Assembly (NCBI GenBank): GCA_028023455.1
Contig: JAQFVV010012536.1
Span: forward strand, 822,001 to 886,000
Origin: Epiperipatus broadwayi
Lineage: Eukaryota; Onychophora; Udeonychophora; Euonychophora; Peripatidae
Direction: 5' to 3'
DNA length: 64,000 bases
This document shows positions 48,239 to 59,639 of this stretch, one piece after another (the first letter of the stretch is position 1; the number at the start of each line of letters is the position of its first letter). Made by a program: the position numbers and the translations under genes. Below the pieces are notes generated by a model that saw nothing but the letters and a program-made list of their open reading frames with translations, was not told the DNA's origin and did not search any database.

Positions 48239-49479
48239 GAAAATGTTTTAAATGCAAACAAAAAATATAATTTTTTGATTTTGAATCATATAGAAATAAA
48301 CGAAATAATTTAATTATTAAAAAAAAATAGCAAAAAAAAAAAAAGTTATAGCAAGATCCTAAAACAAAACAAATAAGTCGCTTTGATATAACTAGCGATT
48401 AAGCAGCAAGTACGGCAAAATTAATTTTTAAATGAACTATTATAAAAAATGAGTAAAAATTAAAAAATAAAAATGTAAAAAATTCACTTGAATCTGAAAA
48501 TTAAGTTCTATTTGTAATAAGGACCATGTAAAACATTTGTAATCCTGCAACCTATCGGACATGTGAAATAAGAGACAGTGCAAGACTTCCTAAAAATTGT
48601 TTGATAGTGTGGGAGAGGTAACCCCATTTATGTTGATTGATTGCTCTGACTGGGAATATATGTCTCTGAGGATATGGGGAGCTACAATTTGACAAGACAT
48701 TGAAGTCTTTAAAAAAAATGGCTGTAGAAAAAGTTAGAAGATTGCAAACTATCAAATAAATAGAAAAATGGACAATATGTTTTATAAGAATATGCATTAG
48801 TGGTTCATAGAGTTATTTGTACAGACATATAATACTTATTTCTAGTGCATTTTTTGGTATTTTTATGTTTATATGTTTTGGAGTTATTAATGGCTACTTT
48901 TATCGGAGCAGAGAAGCTACAGTGTAGATAATGATGTAAGAGGAAAAATTGATAAAGTCAAAGACAGATATAAAATTACACTTAGCAGAAACAGAATCTT
49001 TATATTCCTTAGATGAAATACATCAAATTTCACCCAAGCTTAGCCTACTTATTTATTATCTAAATAATTTTTTTAAAAAGTCTCATATCAGATGGCAAAA
49101 AACTTGTGAAATGAATTCACGAGAGCTGAAGTCACTATATTATGAAATGAGTTTGTACACAGATCCATAGTCAAATTAAAAATATTTTTTACATCTTTCC
49201 AGTGTTTGATATTATCTACTTATAGAATTTTTATTGTAAATATTCTGTATTATTATAATTAAAAAAGAATCATCTTTATATTTTCAATCTTCATATTGTA
49301 CGACTGGAAAATATAATAAGTGTCTCAAGCATTATAGGCAAAGGCAATAAATAAATAAAACACTTGAAATGGTTGAATTTAGTTTCAGCGTCACAATTAT
49401 TCATGTGTATGATGTTTTAATACCAACGAAACATTACCTTTCCTTAAACCTTACTTTTAATATCATATATGTCTTTTAC
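48239..49479. other. No gene recognised
   Basis: A-runs near 48335. An open frame of 73 codons at 48949-49170 has no recognisable motif. 48540-48700 is less AT-rich; nothing identified. Confidence 0.3.
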
Positions 49480-50080
49480 TACAGTTCCGTCATCTAGTGT
49501 AAACTTTAGTAACTAATAGGTGTGAAATGGTACTGCTTAATAAATCATTAACCAATACTGTCCTATGTATATTCCCAGATCAGTTTCTAATTTATGGCTT
49601 TCATCAGAGTTTTAGATTTGAATTTGGGCATCTAGATATTTTGGATCTAATTCATTCTTCCATCAGCAACCAACATTTACACCGTTACTATCAAGCTGTC
49701 TGTCTGTAGTTGGAAAATGCTTTAATGACATGATTCTAAGACTATTTGCTTCCATAATTATATAAACATGATACCAATTTAGCATACATATATTTTGATG
49801 TCTTTAGCTCTTCAGTGACTGTAGATGTTTATAATTCTTTGCCATATACAAAGCATTTCATGATGTCTACCTGCATTATTTCAAATTTTTTGTAATTTTT
49901 TGTCATGTACAAAGCTTTGTCTACCTATGCATTACTTCAAATAAAAATTTATTATTTTTATTTTAGTTCTGCCATCTTATATAGGCTTGAATAACCAATA
50001 GGAGGTAGATGATATTGCTTAATAAATCATCATGCAGTCTTGTCCTTTCCATATTCCCAGACTAATTTCTTAAGGATATT
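49480..50080 (-). repeat. Family D-related half elements, two direct copies
   Basis: 49480-49610 and 49965-50075 are direct repeats (CAGTTC.GTCATCT, ATAGG.GTGAAATGGTA-type, TGCTTAATAAATCAT, TATTCCCAGA). The first continues into a minus-strand HHR-like string: CTGATGA, weak stem II, GAAACTGATCTGGG (near 49580-49610). The second stops before it. Confidence 0.6.
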
Positions 50081-50462
50081 ATCCATGAGCAAGAGCATTA
50101 CTTAAATTCCAAGTATGATGTTCTTAACAAAAAACATGTCGATTAATATTTAATAACTGGCAGTCAAGTTAAAATTTATTCGGAATTTACGCCTAATAAA
50201 AAAGATTCCAATGCACATATGAAAACAATAAAAAAGTTTAAAGATTTATATAAACAAAATTTTAATACTATTAATTACATTTTGATTTCCAAATGTCAAA
50301 CTTACTTCATTCACAACTTTTAACCTTTAACCCCAGTAAAGGGTTAATATATCTGATTTTTAAAATAAACACATTCACACACATGGAATAATTCAATTTC
50401 TCTTCTCTTTTCCTATGTGTAATATTTTTTTATAAATATGCCAAATAACTCCACACCACTAC

Positions 50463-50559
50463 ATTTTTTTTATATGTCAAATGCATTGACTGAGAAGCGA
50501 ACCTAGGCCAACTGCTTGGAAAGCAGCTATGCTAAGCACTAGGCCACCAACGTTTGACA
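50463..50559 (-). mobile_element. tRNA-like SINE, copy 4 (diverged)
   Basis: Reverse copy: T-run then ATATGTCAAATGCA at the left, GAAGCGAACCTAGG (box B complement), GCTTGGAAAGC, CACTAGGCCACCAACG (box A complement), TTTGACATG at the right. Confidence 0.65.
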
Positions 50560-50569
50560 TGTGAACAAA

Positions 50570-50810
50570 AACATCATAAAAGATAAATGACTCCCCAAGA
50601 TACATTTCATGCTAAATCAGCACTTAGCATTTGTGTCACCATTCTCACACATATCGTTCAATAGTAAATTGTTAAATTTTGATTAAAAGTATCAAACTTA
50701 CTTCATCCACAGCTTTGACACTATCCACTCTGGATAAATACAGTGATGATGATCACTAATCATTTATTCAATTAGAGATTGTCTCTAGTCCATATGTAAA
50801 CTTTAAACCT
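50570..50810 (-). mobile_element. Family B' remnant
   Basis: Minus strand has AGTGCTGATTTAGCATGAAATG near 50605-50630, a decayed family B stem II and GAAA. Plus strand downstream has TTCAATTAGAGATTGTCTCTAG as in the other B' copies. Inactive. Confidence 0.5.
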
Positions 50811-51289
50811 GTTAAAGATTAATATATATGACTTTTTAATTAAACACACATTTGTGGACTAATTCAATGTCCTTTCTCATTATTATTCTAAAACATCATC
50901 TAATCAGTTTGTGAAGATTATTTAATAAACTCATAATCAATTTCTAATTTATAAAATTATGCATATTTGGGCTTGCAGAGTATAAATGTATTTTAAATAT
51001 TTATGGAATTATCTATTAATTGTGTTTTGATTAAAAAACCTATTTATTGTTAATTCCTTAAATCATGTAACATTTAAGTACTAGCAATTATAGATAGATT
51101 TTTTTTATTTTTGAATATGTCATGTGACTATTGTTCTAAACGACATTACTAAACGTAATTAATTCATAATATACATGTTCATAAAAATATGCAAAGTGAT
51201 ATAAAAATGGATTTGATGAGGGCAATATTAGAAATTAAATATGTTGAAGCATTTGGATTTTATTGTATAATAATTCGCTATTATTTGTT
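50811..51289. other. AT-rich, nothing recognised
   Basis: No gene. The LINE relic starts close to its right end. Confidence 0.3.
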
Positions 51290-52245
51290 CAAGTTATAAA
51301 AATAAAGGAGATAAAAATTTTACTGGAATATCATTAATATTAGCTACAACAAAAATAGTTTCAAGAACTTTATTAGATTTAATGCTAGCAGTGGTAGATA
51401 AGTTATTACCAGAACTCAGTGGGGTTTTAGACAATTAAAAAACATTATAGACATAATTTTTGCTTAAAGGCAAGTATAAAAAACATGTGTGCAAAAACAA
51501 TGATTTATATATTGCTTTGATTGATTCATTCAAGGCATTTGACACTGTTAATCAAGAATAGTTTTAGCATGCAAATTATCTTTGTTTATTACACTATTTT
51601 TTTTCCATATGTCATAGTATCATCCGGGAGGCGAACTTGCAACAACCATCTGTAACAGACTGCTTGCTTGTAAGGTGGCTGTGCTGACCTCTTGGCTAAC
51701 AACTCTTGACTGCACATTTTATTTATATTAATGCAGTTTTTAGTGAAAAGAAAAAAGATTTCCTCGAATATCTGAGACATTTGAAATAAAAATTGTTATT
51801 AATCCAATACTAGATCCAGAATGTTTTTTTTTTATTACAATAGTATTTGAAAAAGTTTATATGTGGGTTCATGAAACAGGGTCAAAATAAGAATTAGATT
51901 TTAAAGACAAATTTTTAATTTGGACTGACTCAAAACAAATTAAATACTTCATCTTTTATGCTTTTAGATCTACAGTATGCTAATAATTGTGTTCCCAATT
52001 TAAAGAAATACTTACAAAATATTCTTAATATTTTCAATTCAAAGTAGAAGGATTTTGATTTTGTTGAAAATACTTAGTTGTTTTATCAGACATTCGTTTT
52101 CAACAGCTTTTAGTTTTAGTTGTTATCAATTTGAGAATCAGAATCAATTTAAATATCTTGGTAACTTTTATCTAGAAATTCGGACTTGAATGTTCAGAAG
52201 TAATACAGATTTAAGTCATAGCCACATAAGTTGTACAATTAAATT
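51290..52245 (+). pseudogene. Non-LTR retrotransposon RT relic, interrupted by a SINE
   Basis: Plus-strand RT remnants in canonical order with many frame breaks: FTGISLILATTKIVSRTLLD (fingers), NDLYIALIDSFKAFDTVNQE (domain A, Asp kept in FDTV), then after the SINE LLDLQYANNCVP (the Y-A-D-D box reads YANN), LQNILNIFNS and NQFKYLGNFY. The downstream part resembles the segment amplified at 11.1-12.0 kb. Clade not assigned. Confidence 0.8.
51597..51710 (-). mobile_element. tRNA-like SINE, copy 5, inside LINE relic
   Basis: Reverse copy: T-run at 51597-51604, CATATGTCATAG, GGGAGGCGAACTTGC (box B complement), CTGCTTGCTTGTAAGG, CTCTTGGCTAACAA (box A complement), CTTGAC. It interrupts the RT relic, so it inserted after or during LINE decay. 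Confidence 0.78.
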
Positions 52246-52280
52246 AATTATATATATAACTATATTTTGATATTCTTTTA

Positions 52281-53112
52281 TCATAATTATTAATGTGTAA
52301 GATTTGAAATACAGGCATTCTTATATCTGGAACTTAATTGTAAATATAGGGAATTGGAGCTCAGACTTTCAAGCAACCTTCCACTTTCCACACTATTTCA
52401 TACTACTTATACACATGACCACACACTTGTAAAAAAGATAAATAATCACCAATATACATATTTTGTGCTAAACTAGCACTCATCAGTTGGTCCAGATTAT
52501 CATCTCCCACACACATATATAATCAGTGCTCAGTTTATATTAAGATAGCAAATCATTATACTTTAATGGAAAGGCTTCAATCTACCAACCTCCAACTCTT
52601 CAGCCATCCATACCATTGAAAATCTGATGATAGAATGCCCAAGTCCTATATCGCTGCCAATATTGTTGTAATGCCCATGTTGACCTCAAGCCACTCTGAC
52701 TCCTCATGCATAGGATGTTATTCATTTAGTCCTACACATAAGGGGTAAGAGTGGCTTGAGGTCATATTGGGCATTACAACAACATTGGCATAAGCATGGG
52801 CATTCTATCATCAGATTTTCAATGGTATGGATGGCTGAAGAGTTGGAGGTTGGAGTAGATTGAAGTCTGTCCATTACAGTATAAAGATATTCTATCTTAA
52901 TATAAACTGAGCACTGATTATATATATATGTGGGAGATGATAATCTGGACCAACACATGAGTGCTGGTTCAGCACAAAATATGTATATTGGTGATTATTT
53001 ATCTTTTCTACATGAGGGTGGTCATGTGTATCAGTAGTATGAGATAGTGTGGATAGTTGAAAGTTGCTTGAAAGTTTGAGTTCAAATCCCGTATATTCAT
53101 AATTATTAATGT
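52281..53112 (+). mobile_element. Fold-back element, family B, full-length 800-bp copy with TSD
   Basis: Element 52297-53096 bounded by perfect 16-bp repeats TCATAATTATTAATGT (52281-52296, 53097-53112). Leader AGATTTGAAATACAGGCATT, then long arms meeting near 52710: outer GAGCTCAGACTTTCAAGC, HHR block, ATTAAGATAGCAAAT.ATTAT-type strings, and an inner GC-richer hairpin (CTTCAGCCATCCATACC, CTCAAGCCACTCT) absent in all other copies. Both HHRs are dead: left (minus) CTGATGA with AAAA, right (plus) CACATGA with AAAA. Probably the structural reference of the family. Confidence 0.92.
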
Positions 53113-53569
53113 AAAAAAATACTGAGTCAGAGTTTAAATTTAGAACAATTTGTCACAGAAAATATACTTTTAATACTTTTGCATCATATTAATGGTTAGA
53201 CACAAAGGTATTGAAAGTATATTTGGTGCCATTAATTTTACTAAATTTAAGCTCAGTATTTCTTTTACATTAACATTTATATATATTTATTAATCTACAT
53301 TCAGAATAGGTGATATTTACCTGTTTAAAGAGGTTTATTTAAAATTATTTGCAACAATAATTTCAATGTCTGTGGTCAAGTTGCAATGTTTAGTGTCTAT
53401 ATAAGTATATTAGAGGATTAATAGAAGTGATATTCCACTTTTATTATTAACTCTTTTAGTGTCAGGTTCAATTTTTATTGAATCAGCTAAAATAAAATGG
53501 TAGATTTTATGTTATCATAGCGAATTTACACTCATTTTAAAGCTTAAAATGTACCATAAGGTACTGCTT
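53113..53569. other. AT-rich, nothing recognised
   Basis: No gene. Confidence 0.3.
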
Positions 53570-54180
53570 TCTCTATAATTATTTTACAATTAAAAAAAAT
53601 CAATAATATTTAAATTTAAAGTTTTAACAATGAGAGAAGATGGACTTTCGAAGATGCTGATTGGTTGTTTCTCATTTTGAAAAAAGGGAGCACTTGTCAA
53701 CAATCTTTACCAATCCAAATTCTTTGTTTTGATTTTCAAAATGAAAATGAATGTTTTACAGTATTTTGTAAATATTTTTTATACATTATAAATTATTTTG
53801 AAAAAATATGCTGAAAATATAATTATTTTAGAAAAATAATCAAGATATTAGTAAAAAAAAAATTTTACTTTTACACGAACGTAAATTGAAAATGAAATCA
53901 ATGACATATGGAGCATTTTCTAATAGGTTATGAACATTTTTTTTAGGTTCACCACTATAGAATATTTTTATAATTATAAATAGAAATTTATTTTAGAAAA
54001 AACTTTTGTTCACTTTCATAATCTGATAAATTATTAATTTGCTTTTTACAAACGAATCTAATATTAAAAGACGAATATATTTTTACTGCTGATTCTGTAA
54101 TTGACCAATCAAAAGTTTAGAACTTTAATTCTCTCAGCCAATAGGTATTTTGAACTATGAAAAGATTAAAAGAAGGTTGC
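53570..54180. repeat. Dispersed repeat H, copy 1
   Basis: Similar to 61665-62070 over most of its length: CAATAATATTTAAATTTAAA, TTTTACACGA.CGTAAATTGA, GAAATCAATGACATA, CTGATTCTGTAATTGACCAA and TAGAACTTTAATT, with an extra block near 53650-53850 here. Confidence 0.7.
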
Positions 54181-54704
54181 CTTGACAACAGTTTGAAATT
54201 GTTGATTGTTATTTATATTGGGATTCTTTAAGTGTTGACTGTTTTTTAATGATATATATTGGTCTGCTAGATTATTGTATGGAAGTAAGAAATAATTCTT
54301 CTATATTAGAAAAAAAAATTATTTAATGTTACTTTATTAAGTAATTCATTTAATATCTTATCTTTTTTTTGCACTTGTACTAAAACATAACTCAGCATGA
54401 ATAAAGGCAATATTTAAAATAACACATCCACTTTTTTATTAGAAATGCCTGAACATTTATGTGTTTAAAATTAATGTTTCTTTACAATTTTATAAAATTA
54501 TTGTGATAGGATGGACACTGAAGTCCAGTTAAACAATTTCCACAATTTGATATATTTTAAATTTAGAAGGTCTGACATTTTTTCCTCTGGCTTATAAAAT
54601 TGACTTCAGTATCCTAATGCATGTTTCTTAATAGCGGCTTGGATTCTATTTAAAATAGTATGTAAAAAAATTTTTTTTTCTAAAATAATAATTTTATGTA
54701 AATA
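54181..54704. other. AT-rich, nothing recognised
   Basis: No gene. Confidence 0.3.
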
Positions 54705-54985
54705 GCAACAGTAATTCACCTCTTTATGGATTTGTCATTTTTGGAAAATATCATTGATCTTAAGAATCTAGACTTGTAAAACAATTGAAAATTGCAGAAA
54801 AATTGTAATTTTATAAAAGAACTTGAAGCTCAAATAAATCACAAAAATCAAAAAGGTCTCAAATGCTTTTATGAAATGATAATATCATTGCAATTTTCAA
54901 TTGGTTTATAACAAGTCTAGATTTTTAAGTTCTCTGATATTTTTCTATAATCACAAATTAACAGAGAGGTGGATTACTTTATTTT
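54705..54985. repeat. Fold-back repeat
   Basis: Left arm CAGTAATTCACCTCTTTATG, AATCTAGACTTGT and CAATTGAAAATTGCA; right arm carries the complements (TGCAATTTTCAATTGG, ACAAGTCTAGATTTTTAAG, GAGAGGTGGATTAC). Spacer about 90 bp near 54830. No HHR core. Confidence 0.75.
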
Positions 54986-55026
54986 GTACTTTTAGTCAGC
55001 TATTTAAATAAAAGCATTATGTGTAC

Positions 55027-55733
55027 AAATTCAAAAACTGTATTAAGAGCAAAGCTTTATTAACAATAAAAATATGCTAGTGCTTAGCATGCATTTGACA
55101 GATAATTGTCATAGACCTAGCAATGCTTGTAACAGAGATAAAAGAATAAGACCCTGTTTCATCATCATTTGCTTGGAATACAATGATGCCAAGTAAAAAA
55201 TCAATGTGGCTTGGCACATTTCCAAGGACAATTATGCCATCAACAGGAAATAATCTTTCATTCTGCTTTTCAAAACATGGCTTGCTCTAACTAATTAATG
55301 CACTATGAAAATAATATGCTATTTTTTTTAGTTTTTAAACAAAGTCTTATTTTTTTATCTCTATGACAAGCATTGTTACATCTATGACAATTATCTATCA
55401 AAAACATGCTAAGAAACTAAATATTTTTATTGTTAATAAAGCTTTGCTAAACCACTAAACATCACATGATCACCATTTCTTATGCTAGCACATAACTGTT
55501 ATTAAACAGGCAAAACTCTCCATACAGTAGTGCCACCCTGTGCTAACCAGAGTAATCAATGGATGCAAGCCAAAAACTAGGTTGGGAATGTTGGATGATT
55601 AGGCAGTAGATGGGAATTTTATGCACAAGCCTTCTGGAATCCATTGATTACTCTGGTTGGCACAGGGTGGCACTAATCCATGGAGAGTTTTGCCTGTTTA
55701 ATAAAGCTTTGCTTTTAATATAGTTTTTGTATT

Positions 55734-55735
<2 letters not shown>
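55027..55735. repeat. Fold-back repeat carrying a nested family D element
   Basis: Left arm 55027-55160 (CAAAAACTGTATTAAGAGCA, AAGCTTTATTAAC, GACAGATAATTGTCATAGA) and right arm 55340-55448 plus 55698-55735. The right arm is split by a 249-bp family D insertion. Without the insertion the arms pair continuously to TAATATAGTTTTTGTATTTG. Confidence 0.85.
55433..55713. mobile_element. Fold-back element, family D, 249-bp nested copy with TSD
   Basis: Element 55449-55697 bounded by perfect 16-bp repeats TTAATAAAGCTTTGCT (55433-55448, 55698-55713). The pre-insertion sequence is known from the opposite arm of the host palindrome (55040-55060), which has only one copy, so this is a genuine target-site duplication. 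The leader TCACATGATCACCATTTCTT and short arms remain; the HHR block is deleted. Confidence 0.92.

Positions 55736-55736
<1 letters not shown>

Positions 55737-55770
<34 letters not shown>
55737..55770. repeat. TA microsatellite
   Basis: About 17 TA units. Confidence 0.95.
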
Positions 55771-55772
<2 letters not shown>

Positions 55773-55908
55773 CAATCACAGTATTAAAGCATTCATGAAT
55801 TTTACTGATAAAATAATTATTATAAAAAAGGTTTCTTTTTAAAAATTACCATTTTTTAGTTATATATTATTTTAAAATAGTCAAAACTAAAAAAAAAACT
55901 GACAAAAC

Positions 55909-56235
55909 TATATATTAAAGCAGGAAAAACTCACTATACATATTGCCACACACAGCAAACTAGAGAAATCAATGGATGCAAGAAGGCTTGTGCATAAAAT
56001 ATCCAACTAGTGCCTACTCATCCAATATCCCCAGACTAGTTTCTCACTTGTGGCCTTCATCAGTGAGGAGCCTTGGATCTGAGAGCACTGCACATAGATC
56101 TTAGGATCTAATGCAACCCTCCAGCAGCCCCCTTTTATCTCCACTTAACTCAAAACTATGTTTTAACAACAGTTATACACAAGCATAAGAAGTGGTGGTC
56201 ATGTGAGGTTTATTGGCTTAAAAATTATATATTAA
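55909..56235 (+). mobile_element. Family D single-arm (monomer-like) copy
   Basis: About 307 bp (55919-56225) equivalent to one arm of the full-length D element, ending in GGTGGTCATGTGAGGTTTATT. TATATATTAA at 55909-55918 and 56226-56235 may be a 10-bp target-site duplication, low complexity. If real, a non-inverted monomer can insert by itself. Confidence 0.65.
56029..56068 (-). ncRNA. Hammerhead ribozyme-like motif (family D)
   Basis: Minus strand: CCTCA, CTGATGA (complement of 56057-56063), stem II region AGGCCACAAGTGA (poorly paired here; AAGC/GCTA in the 26.1-kb copy), GAAA (complement of 56040-56043), self-complementary ACTAGT, C, then TGGGG pairing with CCTCA. All three conserved core parts are intact, stem II is decayed. 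Confidence 0.6.
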
Positions 56236-56864
56236 CAATAAGACATAAAAATAAAAAATACACCTTCTAACAAAAGAATTTTAAATTTCAATATCATGTG
56301 ATCATCTATACAAAAATATTTATGAGTTGACATTTTAATTAATTTTTTAACCATTTTTCCACATTCATTTTTTCCACAAAGTATTTATGAAATATTAATA
56401 ATTCAAATTTTAATAGAAAGTATTTACTTTTAATTAGTTAAGTATGAGTTAAATGCAAATGTTAACAAAATTTTACTCTACTATGATAATATTTATGTTG
56501 GTTGAATTAAGAATTTTTCCTGGAAAAACTAAGTTTGTGAGTTCTAGTTCTGAAGAGGAACAAGTTTTTCTTCATTGTTAAAAATTCAAAAATTTGCACA
56601 TCCTGACAGAATGACGGAGAGGACAAGTTAATATAAAAGCATTTAATATAAGATGCATTGGTATGTGTTGTTACTTTTATGATACATTGTTTAAAAATAT
56701 TGTGACACTAAATAATCAACTAAGCAGTTTTATAAAGTTGCACAATGCATCCCTGTATTATAAAAACCTTAATTCAAAGTTCAACCTTCCATCAGTAATA
56801 ATTTGCTTAACTGGTAAAGAAATAATGCCAGAAGACTTCACATGTTTGTTTTTACTTATATAAG
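56236..56864. other. AT-rich, nothing recognised
   Basis: An open frame of 66 codons at 56663-56863 has no motif I know. No gene called. Confidence 0.3.
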
Positions 56865-57260
56865 GCTATAATGTTAGTACATATGCCTTGAGTGCTTAAT
56901 TTATTACAAGAGAGACCTCTACAAATCTTAAACAAAAGATTTGACTTTGTAAAGATAAGAGCAGCTCCACACTCTTGTCTTCAATCTATTTTTCTAAATA
57001 TATAGGCACACCTATAGCATTTTCATTTGAGCATTTTCATTTGAGAGCGTGAAGCTAATAAATTCTTCACTGATTAAGTCCACTATTTTTGTTTAACATT
57101 AACGTTCTCAAAATATTTCGATTTACAATGAATCAATAGTCAGATATTAAATTTAGAAATATTTTGAATCAATTTAAAGTTGTAAATATTAATTTTTATT
57201 ATGTTCAATGTCAGCACGTAATACTTATATAAGGCTATAACCTTAATACATGTGCCTTGT
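56865..57260. repeat. Family E relic (diverged single arm)
   Basis: ATAAGGCTATAATG, GAGAGACCTCTACA, GAGCGTGAAGCTAATAAATTC and TTCACTGATTAAGTCCA recur in the same order as in one arm of 15001-15464. The ATAAGGCTATAACC start recurs at 57235. Confidence 0.65.
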
Positions 57261-57589
57261 AGCTGATTAAATATTTGATAATAGCAAAAAACAAACAATA
57301 AATTAAAAGACTATAAAGTGCATTAACCCTAACGTCTTTCAAAGACACATTTATATCTTTGAAGAGAATGATATAGACTTTTTTGAAATATTATTGCCTG
57401 GCTTTCACAATATTTTTTTTAAAAAATACTTTCAACAAAGCATTAATTTGATTCTGACGCCAGAAATTTTTTTTAATTGAAATTTTATGTATCTGTTTTA
57501 ATTTTTAATATGTCATAGTTATATATAAAGGTCATGAATATCAAATGACAGATAAATGGTACATTGAACTTATTCATTAGTGCAATTGT
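57261..57589. other. AT-rich, nothing recognised
   Basis: No gene. Confidence 0.3.
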
Positions 57590-58450
57590 ATATAGTCAGA
57601 CCTTGGACCTATAATGAAACAAACTTAATAGGCCCTGTATTAGATCTACAAAAAAATTGTATATGTACACTATGTGGATGATGTGTTCATAAGTGCACCA
57701 CAAATCCCAATCAATCACATGTTCAATGAACTGAACATAAATTTGGAATGGAATTGGACTATTGAATTGAAAGAAAATAGTCAAATCCAATATTTTGATT
57801 TAAAATTAAAATGGACTCATAGTGCACTCCAATATAAATAATTATTAAACTCCTCCATATCAGAGGATATATAGAAATTTGCAGGATTAAAAAAACTTTT
57901 TATACCACAATTAGTATTTGTGTCAAGTGAATCAGATGGAACTGAGAACATGGAAAATTATATGGCTGACTTCATAAGAGCAGGGTATAATAGAATGCAC
58001 ATACATCGATATATACAGCAATTCAAAACAGAAATAATTAATAAAACTGTTGGTCATAGAGTTAATAATAAAAGCTGTATTTCTCTACCATATTTATCAT
58101 GTACAAGTAATAAAATAGTATAAATTTGCTCGAACAAACTTAATTTAGGATCCAAAACCCTTAAAATTTAAATAAGCTTATTAACAACACAAAGGATAAA
58201 ATTCTAACATTGGACCAGCCTAATGTGATCTATGCTGTAAGCTGCAGGAAAAAAAACTGTTTATATGTATACTAAATAAAGTGAGAGCAAATCTTAAAAC
58301 TAGAATAATTCAGCATTCTCTTATATACAGAAAATCTAAGACAAAGTCCTATACTACTAATTCATCAGTCAAATGACAGAGAATATTGCCATAGTTGTCA
58401 TCCAAGTATTGTTAAAATTATGTGTGAAAAAAGAAATGAGAGGAATAATA
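57590..58450 (+). pseudogene. Penelope-like element relic (RT YVDD to GIY-YIG)
   Basis: Plus-strand fragments in PLE order: VYVHYVDDVFISAPQIPINH with an intact YVDD, LEWNWTIELKENSQIQYFDL, then FIRAGYNRMHIHRYIQQF, VNNKSCISLPYLSC, LINNTKDKI-like residues, and a GIY-YIG start reading VIYAVSCRKKNCLYVY. Stops and frameshifts throughout. Similar in style to the lineage at 36.5 kb. Confidence 0.82.
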
Positions 58451-58799
58451 AAGTAAATGTAAAATAAAACAGGTATGGTTCATTACACAAAATGAATATA
58501 TAATGAATCAGAAATGAAATAGCATTCAAATCAGCAAAAAATTAATGTTTTCAGCAGACTAACCATAAATATGACATGAAAGTGTTGTAAGTGTACTTTG
58601 TGTAATAAATTTTACTAAATTTAAACTCTGACTTATATTTCTTTTACATTAATAGTTATAATAACAGATTATCAAAATATAGTTATATATAAATATAGAA
58701 AAGCAGTCAACATGTAAACAATACCAATAATAATAACAATCAAGAATCTCAAATTGCTGTCAAGGCAACTTCCTTTAAACAATAAAGATGGAGATCCAC

Positions 58800-58800
<1 letters not shown>
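58451..58800. other. AT-rich, nothing recognised
   Basis: Probably unreadable 3' flank of the PLE relic. Confidence 0.3.

Positions 58801-58848
<48 letters not shown>
58801..58848. repeat. TA microsatellite
   Basis: About 23 TA units; a second run is at 58982-58999. Confidence 0.95.
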
Positions 58849-58850
<2 letters not shown>

Positions 58851-58894
58851 ATATTATTATTACTATTTGCGGGATATTCCGTGTAGTGAAAAAG

Positions 58895-58946
58895 CTAAAT
58901 GCTGACGTTTCAGTACAATATCAAGTACCTTCCTCAGAGCGTCCTC
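58895..58946 (-). ncRNA. Hammerhead ribozyme-like motif, PLE type
   Basis: Minus strand: GCT, CTGAGGA (complement of 58931-58937), stem II AGGTAC, loop TTGATATT, GTACT (five pairs, one bulged G), GAAA (complement of 58908-58911), self-complementary ACGT, C, AGC pairing with GCT. Core and stem II are intact; stem I is only three clear pairs. It lies beside the PLE relic ending near 58450 and may belong to a terminal repeat. Confidence 0.65.
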
Positions 58947-59264
58947 TTTCTCAAATCATAAGAATGAAAACATTAGAATTAATATATATATATATATATG
59001 TTGAAATGAATATTTTCATGGGCAAATGGTATTTTTAATCAACCCTGTTTAATAAAATAAAATTAAAGTAAAATACTAACCTTTCAAAAAGATAACACTT
59101 GTTCTCAACTCATTAAAGTATTAATCAGTGGTTGTTGTAGGGATATTATTTTTTTTTTTGGATTTTGGTAATCCCAGAATTCCTGGATAAAAAATGTTCT
59201 TTTCTGTGATCCCGGATTATTGTATGTGGAGTTGAAATTGAAAATTTTACAGTATATTATTCAT

Positions 59265-59495
59265 ATATATATATATATATGTTGAAACAAAGATTTTCAC
59301 AGGTTGCATAAATAAAAGACATTTTTTGCAGGTTCATTCGTGTCACCCAGTGGATAACTTGTGTGACCAAATCGAAATGTCGGAATATCAATATTTAAAA
59401 TTTTTTTAACACGGATGAACCCGCAAAAATGTGTTTTATTTATGCAACCCATGAAAATATTCATTTCAACATATATATATATATGTTAATAATAT
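59265..59495. repeat. Fold-back repeat flanked by TA runs
   Basis: Left arm TATATGTTGAAACAAAGATTT, GTTGCATAAATAAAA, GCAGGTTCATTCGTGT; right arm holds the complements, ending CAACATATATATATAT. The interior has CGAAATGTCGG, an HHR second-half look-alike without a matching CTGANGA. A related single end lies at 58998-59035. Confidence 0.75.
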
Positions 59496-59639
59496 AAATA
59501 TATATATATATAACTACAAATTGAAATGAATTCAAAACTTCAGAAAATTAACATTTTTTTTTAAACCACGAGAATCTAATGACTACATTGTTAAAAAAAA
59601 TTATTTCACTTTAGTTTATTTTAAGACTGATTTGGCAAT

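Noticed and set aside
59340-59395. CGAAATGTCGG as a second HHR half inside the 59.3-kb fold-back
   Set aside because: The expected CTGANGA strand reads CAGTGGA; too many core changes.
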